From Micromonospora echinofusca (GTDB lineage: Bacteria > Actinomycetota > Actinomycetes > Mycobacteriales > Micromonosporaceae), in contig NZ_LT607733.1 in NCBI RefSeq assembly GCF_900091445.1, positions 3,240,501 to 3,304,500 on the forward strand: a stretch of DNA of 64,000 nucleotides, written 5' to 3'. Each line of letters opens with the position of its first letter. Position 1 is the stretch's first letter. Below, one piece after another: positions 58,886 through 64,000 of the stretch. The notes beneath the pieces were generated by a model. That model saw only the letters and a list, made by a program, of their open reading frames with translations. It was not told the DNA's origin and ran no database searches. Made by a program: the position numbers and the translations under genes.

Positions 58886-60240
58886 GGTGACTCCGAGTTG
58901 AGTAGGGCGCGGTCGACCAGCGCGGCGGCGTGGCCGACGTACGACAGGGGGTCCAGCAGGCCGGCGAGTTCCGCCGGGGGCAGGGCGGCGGCCACCTCGG
59001 GGTCGGCGCGCAGCGCCTCGGCGAACGGGCGGCCCGCATCGAGGCTGTCGCGGACGATCCGCATGACCAGGTGGTGGGCCTGTTCCCGGCCGAGCGGGCC
59101 GGCCAGGCGCAGCATCACCGCCTCGGAGAGCACGAGCCCGCCGGTGAGGTCGAGGTTGGCGCGCATCCGGTCGGGGTTGACGCCGAGGTCGCCGAAGACG
59201 TCGACCAGTCGCTGCATCGCGCCGCCGAGCAGGATGAAGCACTCCGGCAGCAGCTTCCACAGCGTCATGCCGACGCCCATGTCCCGGTCGTCCTGGGCGA
59301 CCATGGTCTGCAACGCCAGGGGCACCTGGGCCCGCAGGGTGCCGGCGGCGGCGATCACCGCCTCGCAGCGGATCGGGTTGCGTTTGTGGGGCATCGTGCT
59401 GCTGCCGACCTGGGTGGACCGCTGCGACTCGTACGCCTCGCCGACCTCGGTGCGGCCGAGGAAGTAGACCTCCCGGGCCAGCTTCTCGGCGCTGGCCGCG
59501 ACGAGGCCGAAGACCATCAGGCACTCGGCGAAGCGGTCCTGGGTGGCGTGCCACGGGGTGGCGGCGACGCCGAGCCCCAGGTCGGCGGCGACGGCCTGCT
59601 CCAGCGCGAACGCCTGCGGGCCGTAGCCGGCCATCGTGCCGGCCGCGCCGCCCATGCTCGTCACGAGCAGCCGCTGGCGCAGTTGCCGCAGCCGGACGCG
59701 GTGGCGTTGCAGCTCGTCCTGCCACACCGCGCAGCGCAGGCCGAAGGTGGTCGGCAGCGCCTGCTGCCCGTGGGTGCGGGCGGCCATCGGGGTGGCGCGG
59801 TGGCGCAGCGCCAGCCGGCGCAGCGCGCGTACCAGCTCGTCGATTTGCCGCTGCACGATGTCCAGGCCGTCGCGGGCCCGCAGGACGAAGCCGGTGTCCA
59901 TCACGTCCTGGGTGGTGGCGCCGAGGTGGACGTAGCGGCCGGCGTCGCCCGGGCAGGCGGCGGTGAGCGCCCGCACCAGCGGCACGAGGGGGTGCACGGT
60001 GTCGGCGGCGTCGGCGGCGAGCACCGCCGTGTCGAGCCGCTCGACGCGGGCGGCCTCGGTGATGGCCTGCGCGGCGGCGGACGGGATGACGCCCAGTTTC
60101 GCCTGCCCCCGGGCGAGGGCGGCCTCGACGTCGAGCCACGACTGCATGAGCTGCCGGTCGTTGAAGACCCCGCGCATCTCGGCGTTGCCGAAGAAGCTGG
60201 TGACGGTGAGCGAGTCCAGGAAACACGAGCCGAGCTGCAT
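58882..60240 (-). CDS. Fumarase/adenylosuccinate-lyase superfamily lyase (PcaB-like)
   Basis: A 452-residue lyase with the superfamily signature S-S-T-M-P-H-K-R-N-P (about 280-289) and the catalytic-loop pattern H-L-G-A-T-T-Q-D-V near 100-108. The sequence resembles 3-carboxymuconate cycloisomerase (PcaB) and adenylosuccinate lyase. It would cleave a C-N or C-O bond with loss of fumarate, or cyclise a muconate. The ATG at 60240 overlaps the ligase stop by 1 nt. In this operon, release of an aminophenol-type product from a succinyl-like conjugate is conceivable but unproven. Confidence 0.82.
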   Translation of the reverse strand: MQLGSCFLDSLTVTSFFGNAEMRGVFNDRQLMQSWLDVEAALARGQAKLGVIPSAAAQAITEAARVERLDTAVLAADAADTVHPLVPLVRALTAACPGDAGRYVHLGATTQDVMDTGFVLRARDGLDIVQRQIDELVRALRRLALRHRATPMAARTHGQQALPTTFGLRCAVWQDELQRHRVRLRQLRQRLLVTSMGGAAGTMAGYGPQAFALEQAVAADLGLGVAATPWHATQDRFAECLMVFGLVAASAEKLAREVYFLGRTEVGEAYESQRSTQVGSSTMPHKRNPIRCEAVIAAAGTLRAQVPLALQTMVAQDDRDMGVGMTLWKLLPECFILLGGAMQRLVDVFGDLGVNPDRMRANLDLTGGLVLSEAVMLRLAGPLGREQAHHLVMRIVRDSLDAGRPFAEALRADPEVAAALPPAELAGLLDPLSYVGHAAALVDRALLNSESP

Positions 60241-61820
60241 CAGCGTTCCTCCCCCGGAGCAACGAGCAGGTCCCGCGCGGCCCGCCGGTCGACCTTCCCC
60301 GACGGCAGCAGCGGCAGGTCGGCGACCGTACGGATCAGGGTCGGCACCTTGTGCCGGGCCAGCCGTTGCGTGGCGGTGCGGGTGAGCCGGTCGACGTCGC
60401 AGCGCCCGCCGGGGACGGTCACGACCAGGGCCGCGACCTCCTCCCCCCAGCGCGGCGACGGCACGCCGAGGACGCACACCCGGGCCACGGCCGGGTCGTC
60501 GGCGAGCACGGCCTCGACCTCGGCGGGGTGCACGTTCTCGCCGCCGCGGATGATCAGTTCCTTGATCCGGCCGGCCAGGGTGAGGACCTTCTCGCCGGTC
60601 AGCGCCCCCAGGTCGCCGGTGCGCAGCCAGCCGTCGCTGGTGATCGCGGCGGCGGTGGTGAACGGGTCGTCGGCGTAGCCGCGGGTGACCGACTCTCCGC
60701 GTACCAGCAGCTCACCGACCTGCCCGGCGGGCAGCGGGGTGCGGGTGGCCGGGTCGACCACGGTGGCCTCAAGGGCCGGCAGGACGCGTCCGACGGTGCT
60801 CCCGGGCGCCCCGCAGGTCCCGTCGCCGGGGTCCAGGCTGATCGTCGGGCCGGCCTCGGTCTGGCCGTAGACGACCGCCACCCGCTCCAGGTCGAGGGCC
60901 CGCCGGGTGCGGGTGACCAGCGCCGGGGCGCAGGTGGCGCCGCCGAGGAAGCCGACCCGCAACGACGACAGGTTCCAACGTCCGGGGTCCTGCTCGACGC
61001 GGTCGCAGAGCATCGACGCCATGGTGGGTACGGCCTGCACCACCGTGCACGCGTGCCGCTCGATCTGGTCGAGCACCGGCTCGGTGCGGAACCTGCGGGT
61101 GGAGACCCACAGCGCGCCGGTCACCAGCGCCAGCATCGCCCCGCTGCCGAGCCCCGCCGCGTGGGCCAGGGGCAGCGGCGAGGCGATCCGGTCGTCGGGG
61201 CGCAGCCGGGCCGCCTCGGCCGTCCAGGCCGCGTTGGTCAGCAGGTTGGCCGCACTCAGCGACACCATCTTGGCCGGGCCGGTGGAGCCGGAGGTGAACT
61301 GGATGTTGCAGGCGGCGTCCGGGTCGCCGACGGGCGGCGGGACCGGGTCGTCCCAGCCGGGCAGCCCCGCCAGCGCCGCCGCGCCCAGGTCCGCGCCGAG
61401 GACGTGCCAGCCGTCCGGGCGCTCGCCCGGCGGCAGCCCCGCCAGGGCTTCGGTGACGGTGGGCGGGCCGGGCCGGTCGCGGACCCGCTCGGCGGCGAAG
61501 AGCCGCCGTGGTCGGGCACGGGCCAGCGCCGAGGTCAGCTCGGGCCCGGTGAGGCCGGGGTGCAGGGTGGTCAGGGCGGCGCCCCGCCAGGCCGCGGCGG
61601 CCAGCAGCACCAGCCAGGCCAGCCCGTTCTCGGCCCAGACCGCGATCCGGTCGCCACGGCCGACGCCTTGGGCCGCCAGGACGGCCGCCGCCCGGCCGGC
61701 GAGGTCGGCGAACTCCCCCGTCGTCACGGGCCGCCCCGGGTCGTCGAAGACGTACAGGGCGCGGTCCGGCTGCCGGGCGGCGCGCTCCAGCACGGTGAGG
61801 TCGAGCGCTGGCGGGATCAC
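60240..61820 (-). CDS. AMP-dependent acyl-CoA ligase
   Basis: A 526-residue class I adenylate-forming enzyme. Motifs: F-T-S-G-S-T-G-P-A-K-M (about 173-183, phosphate loop), V-Y-G-Q-T-E-A-G-P-T (about 318-327), W-L-R-T-G-D-L-G (about 396-403) and G-R-I-K-E-L-I-I-R-G-G-E-N-V-H-P (413-428); the catalytic Lys is in the P-S-G-K-V-D-R-R motif near the end. It activates a carboxylate to an acyl-adenylate, then to acyl-CoA. Sequence style suggests a fatty or aryl acid; specificity is unpredictable. It lies 3 nt after hydantoinase A. Confidence 0.9.
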   Translation of the reverse strand: MIPPALDLTVLERAARQPDRALYVFDDPGRPVTTGEFADLAGRAAAVLAAQGVGRGDRIAVWAENGLAWLVLLAAAAWRGAALTTLHPGLTGPELTSALARARPRRLFAAERVRDRPGPPTVTEALAGLPPGERPDGWHVLGADLGAAALAGLPGWDDPVPPPVGDPDAACNIQFTSGSTGPAKMVSLSAANLLTNAAWTAEAARLRPDDRIASPLPLAHAAGLGSGAMLALVTGALWVSTRRFRTEPVLDQIERHACTVVQAVPTMASMLCDRVEQDPGRWNLSSLRVGFLGGATCAPALVTRTRRALDLERVAVVYGQTEAGPTISLDPGDGTCGAPGSTVGRVLPALEATVVDPATRTPLPAGQVGELLVRGESVTRGYADDPFTTAAAITSDGWLRTGDLGALTGEKVLTLAGRIKELIIRGGENVHPAEVEAVLADDPAVARVCVLGVPSPRWGEEVAALVVTVPGGRCDVDRLTRTATQRLARHKVPTLIRTVADLPLLPSGKVDRRAARDLLVAPGEER

Positions 61821-61823
61821 GGG

Positions 61824-63833
61824 TCACTCCTTGGTCAGCAGCAGGTTTCCGTGGTCGTCGACCGTGGCGGTCCAGCCGCCGCCGACGACGGTGGTGCTGC
61901 CGTTCTCCCGCACGACGGCGGGGCCGGCGACGACGGAGTCGGGGCCCAGGTCGGCGCGGCGCCACACGCTGGCCTCGACCCAGCCGCCGGTGCGGTAGAG
62001 GCGGGTCGTGCCGGGCTGCGCCGGGCCGCCGGTCGGGGCGGCGAAGCGTACGGCCGGGCGTGGCCCGAAGGCGGTGAGCCGGCAGTTGACGATCTCGGCG
62101 GGGTGGTCGGAGCGGGTGTACGCGTAGCGCTCGGCGTAGGCGGCGTGGAAGGCCGCCACCAGTTCGTCGGCCGTGGCCGGCAGCTCGGGCAGGGCGACGG
62201 CGAGGTCGAAGCTCTGCCCCCGGAACCGCATGCCGACCGAGAGGCCGAAGCTGACCTCGTCCGGCTCGACGCCGTCCTCGGCCTTGAGCTGGGCCAGGGC
62301 GGCGTCGCGCAGGTCGGCCAGGGCCGCCCGGGCCGCCGCCAGGCCGTCGCCGTCGGCCGGCACCAGGACGGTACGCACGTAGTCGTGGCGGGCCTGGGCG
62401 GTGACGAAGCCGAGCGCGGAGAAGTTGCCCGGCACCGGCGGTACGAGGACCCGGCGGATGCCGAGCTCGTCGGCGAGGTCGGTGGCGTGCATCGGGCCGG
62501 CGCCCCCGAAGGGCATCAGCACGAAGTCGCGCGGGTCGTGGCCGCACGCCACGGAGATCTCCTTGATGGCGCTGGTCATCTTGACCGTGGCGAGCGTCAG
62601 GATGCCGCGCGCCAGCTCCAGCTCGTCGAGACCGAACGTGCCGGCCAGCCCGGCCAGGGCGGCGCGGGCGGCGTCGGGGTCGAGCGGCACCTCCCCGCCC
62701 AGGCTCTCGCCCGGGTCGAGGTGGCCGACGAGCAGGTGCGCGTCGGTGGTGGTCGGCTCGGTGCCGCCCCGACCGTAGGCGGCCGGGCCGGGGGTGGAGC
62801 CGGCGCTGCGCGGCCCGACGCGCAGCTCCCCGCCCAGGTCGCGCCAGGCGATCGAGCCGCCGCCGGCGCCGATGGTGTTGATCTCGACCTGGAAGGTGCG
62901 GTTCGGGTAGCCGGCGATCTTCCCGTCGTTGGTCATCAACGGGGTGCCGTTCTTGATCAGGCAGACGTCCGTGCTGGTGCCGCCGATGTCGCAGGTGATG
63001 ACGTTCGGATAGCCGGCGAGCGAGGCCACGTGCACGCTGGCGGCGACCCCGCCGGCGGGCCCGGAGAGGGCCAGGTTGATCGGCAGCCGCCCGGCCTCGT
63101 CGGTGGAGACGACACCGCCGCTGCTCGTCATGATCGACAGGGGGTGGGCGTATCCGCCGTCGGCGAGGGCGTCACCGAGCCCGCGCAGGTAGTCGGCGAC
63201 GGTCGCCCGCACGCTGGCGTTGAGCACGGTGGTGGCGAAGCGCTCGTACTCGCCCTGCTCCGGCACCACGTCGGAGGAGACGGTGCAGACCAGGCCGGGG
63301 TGCCGCTCCGCCAGCCGCCGCGCCGCGGCCCGCTCGTGCGCGGGATTGCGGTACGAGTGCAGCAGGCAGACCGCCACCGCCCGGGGCCCGGCGGCGGCCA
63401 CCCGGTCGAGTACCTCGTCCAGCTCGTCGGCGTCCAGCGGCCGTACGACGCTGCCGTCGGCGGCGATGCGCTCGCGCAGCACGTGCCGGTGCCGGCGCGC
63501 GACGAGCGGCGGCCGGGCGCTCTCCTTGACGCTGTAGAGGCGGGGCCGGTGCCCGAGGCCCATCTCCAGCACGTCCCGGAAGCCCTCGGTCGCCAGTACG
63601 GCCACCGGCTCGCCGGAGCCTTCGAGCAGCGCGTTGGTGACCCGGGTGGTGCCGTGCACGAACCGGTCGACGGTGTCCAGGCTGACGCCGAGCTTGGCCA
63701 GTCCCTCGAAGATCGCCGCCGCGGGGTCGTGCGGGGTGGAGAGGGTCTTGGCCTCGGCGAGCCGGGCGGTGGCCGGCTCGTAGACGATGACGTCGGTGAA
63801 GGTGCCACCGATGTCGACGCCGATGCAGAGCAT
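61824..63833 (-). CDS. Hydantoinase A / oxoprolinase family protein
   Basis: A 669-residue HyuA-family ATP-binding subunit. Landmarks: G-V-D-I-G-G-T-F-T-D-V-I (4-15), V-D-R-F-V-H-G-T-T-R-V-T-N-A-L-L-E (about 57-73), and C-D-I-G-G-T-S-T-D-V-C (about 279-289). The actin-like ATPase core and C-terminal domain are intact. It needs HyuB as partner, encoded in the other operon at 53.4-55.4 kb. The ATG at 63833 has GAAAGG upstream. It follows the ABC permease with 36 nt between. Likely use: ATP-dependent ring opening of an imide or N-heterocycle imported by the transporter. Confidence 0.88.
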   Translation of the reverse strand: MLCIGVDIGGTFTDVIVYEPATARLAEAKTLSTPHDPAAAIFEGLAKLGVSLDTVDRFVHGTTRVTNALLEGSGEPVAVLATEGFRDVLEMGLGHRPRLYSVKESARPPLVARRHRHVLRERIAADGSVVRPLDADELDEVLDRVAAAGPRAVAVCLLHSYRNPAHERAAARRLAERHPGLVCTVSSDVVPEQGEYERFATTVLNASVRATVADYLRGLGDALADGGYAHPLSIMTSSGGVVSTDEAGRLPINLALSGPAGGVAASVHVASLAGYPNVITCDIGGTSTDVCLIKNGTPLMTNDGKIAGYPNRTFQVEINTIGAGGGSIAWRDLGGELRVGPRSAGSTPGPAAYGRGGTEPTTTDAHLLVGHLDPGESLGGEVPLDPDAARAALAGLAGTFGLDELELARGILTLATVKMTSAIKEISVACGHDPRDFVLMPFGGAGPMHATDLADELGIRRVLVPPVPGNFSALGFVTAQARHDYVRTVLVPADGDGLAAARAALADLRDAALAQLKAEDGVEPDEVSFGLSVGMRFRGQSFDLAVALPELPATADELVAAFHAAYAERYAYTRSDHPAEIVNCRLTAFGPRPAVRFAAPTGGPAQPGTTRLYRTGGWVEASVWRRADLGPDSVVAGPAVVRENGSTTVVGGGWTATVDDHGNLLLTKE

Positions 63834-63869
63834 GGCGAGCCTTTCGGGTAGGGGTGGATGCGTCGGCGA

Positions 63870-64000
63870 CTAGAACGTCACGCCGTAGCGGCGCAGGGTC
63901 CGTCCCGTGACCAGCCGCAGGATCCAGTCGAAGAGGTAGCCGAGCAGGCCCAGGGCGATGATGCCCACGAAGACCCACTCGGTCTTGGCGTAGTTGCGGG
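63870..64000 (-). CDS. ABC transporter permease, C-terminal end (partial)
   Basis: The window edge cuts this gene. The visible 42 codons read R-N-Y-A-K-T-E-W-V-F-V-G-I-I-A-L-G-L-L-G-Y, then L-F-D-W-I-L-R-L-V-T-G-R-T-L-R-R-Y-G-V-T-F and a TAG stop. This matches the C-terminus of SsuC/TauC-type (nitrate/sulfonate/taurine or pyrimidine-precursor) permeases. The last helix and a basic cytosolic tail are visible. It probably imports the substrate of the downstream operon. Binding protein and ATPase genes should lie beyond the edge. Confidence 0.7.
   Translation of the reverse strand, partial: RNYAKTEWVFVGIIALGLLGYLFDWILRLVTGRTLRRYGVTF

Noticed and set aside
60351..63851. A 1,166-codon rightward ORF
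   Set aside because: It is antisense to HyuA and the ligase; its Gly/Arg/Gln-rich sequence has no family motif and mirrors the high third-position GC of the real genes.
1..64000. tRNA genes, rRNA genes or a CRISPR array
   Set aside because: I found no cloverleaf with a T-loop-like GGTTCRA core in the right context, no rRNA-like stretch, and no regularly spaced 24-37-bp repeats.

Overview
The window is a high-GC (roughly 70-75 %), densely packed actinomycete chromosome segment. Gene content fits Micromonosporaceae, most likely Micromonospora or a close relative: many GTG starts, leaderless -10 boxes just before ATG, 4-nt stop/start overlaps, an HTH/DUF397 pair, a WXG100-type secretion cassette, a CU044_5270/ECF sigma pair, and an actinobacterial aromatics-type microcompartment. 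The assignment rests on gene content and style only; no rRNA or other phylogenetic marker is present, and I saw no tRNA, CRISPR array or intact insertion sequence.

Region 1 (1-14.3 kb) is metabolic and transport: an FAD amine oxidase, an SRPBCC protein, a Bcr/CflA drug exporter, a very large single-chain biotin-dependent acyl-CoA carboxylase, a beta-propeller lipoprotein, and a UgpB-like carbohydrate ABC importer (binding protein plus two permeases, no ATPase). Long perfect hairpins separate several of these units.

Region 2 (14.6-24.9 kb) is accessory: an ion-channel-like membrane protein, an SDR gene cut off at its catalytic tyrosine and fused by position to an ECF sigma/CU044_5270 pair, an FGE-sulfatase-domain protein, an unrecognised 423-residue protein, a YbaB-like/WXG100-like/toxin/immunity cassette, a DivIVA-like pair, and an HTH plus DUF397 pair.

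Region 3 (24.9-45.0 kb) looks like a defence island. One leftward gene string runs: HTH-bearing N6 DNA methylase, hsdM, hsdS, hsdR, a membrane coiled-coil protein, a Ser/Thr protein kinase, a PD-(D/E)XK nuclease with a C-terminal RAMA/DUF4357-like domain, and a DUF6308 protein. Rightward beside it are a DUF4352 lipoprotein, a TIGR04141 (DUF6119) protein, a membrane-anchored protein, an RNase H-fold protein, and a two-gene unit of an SMC-like ATPase with a Cys-x-x-Cys hook and a small HEPN-like partner. The kinase/nuclease tail on a type I restriction operon and the ATPase/HEPN pair are the best candidates for undescribed systems.

Region 4 (45.0-64.0 kb) is a catabolic locus. A leftward operon (55.4 to 45.0 kb) encodes hydantoinase B, both subunits of a 2-aminophenol 1,6-dioxygenase, two hexameric and one pentameric microcompartment shell proteins, a semialdehyde dehydrogenase, and the hydratase, acylating acetaldehyde dehydrogenase, aldolase, decarboxylase and RidA-type deaminase that complete 2-aminophenol breakdown to pyruvate and acetyl-CoA. 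This matches the aromatics (ARO) class of actinobacterial microcompartment. An IclR regulator with a palindromic operator candidate sits upstream. A second leftward operon (64.0 to 56.5 kb) encodes the end of an ABC permease, hydantoinase A, an acyl-CoA/AMP ligase, a fumarase-superfamily lyase, an enoyl-CoA hydratase and a ThDP enzyme. I infer that it imports and processes the still-unknown precursor that feeds the compartment.
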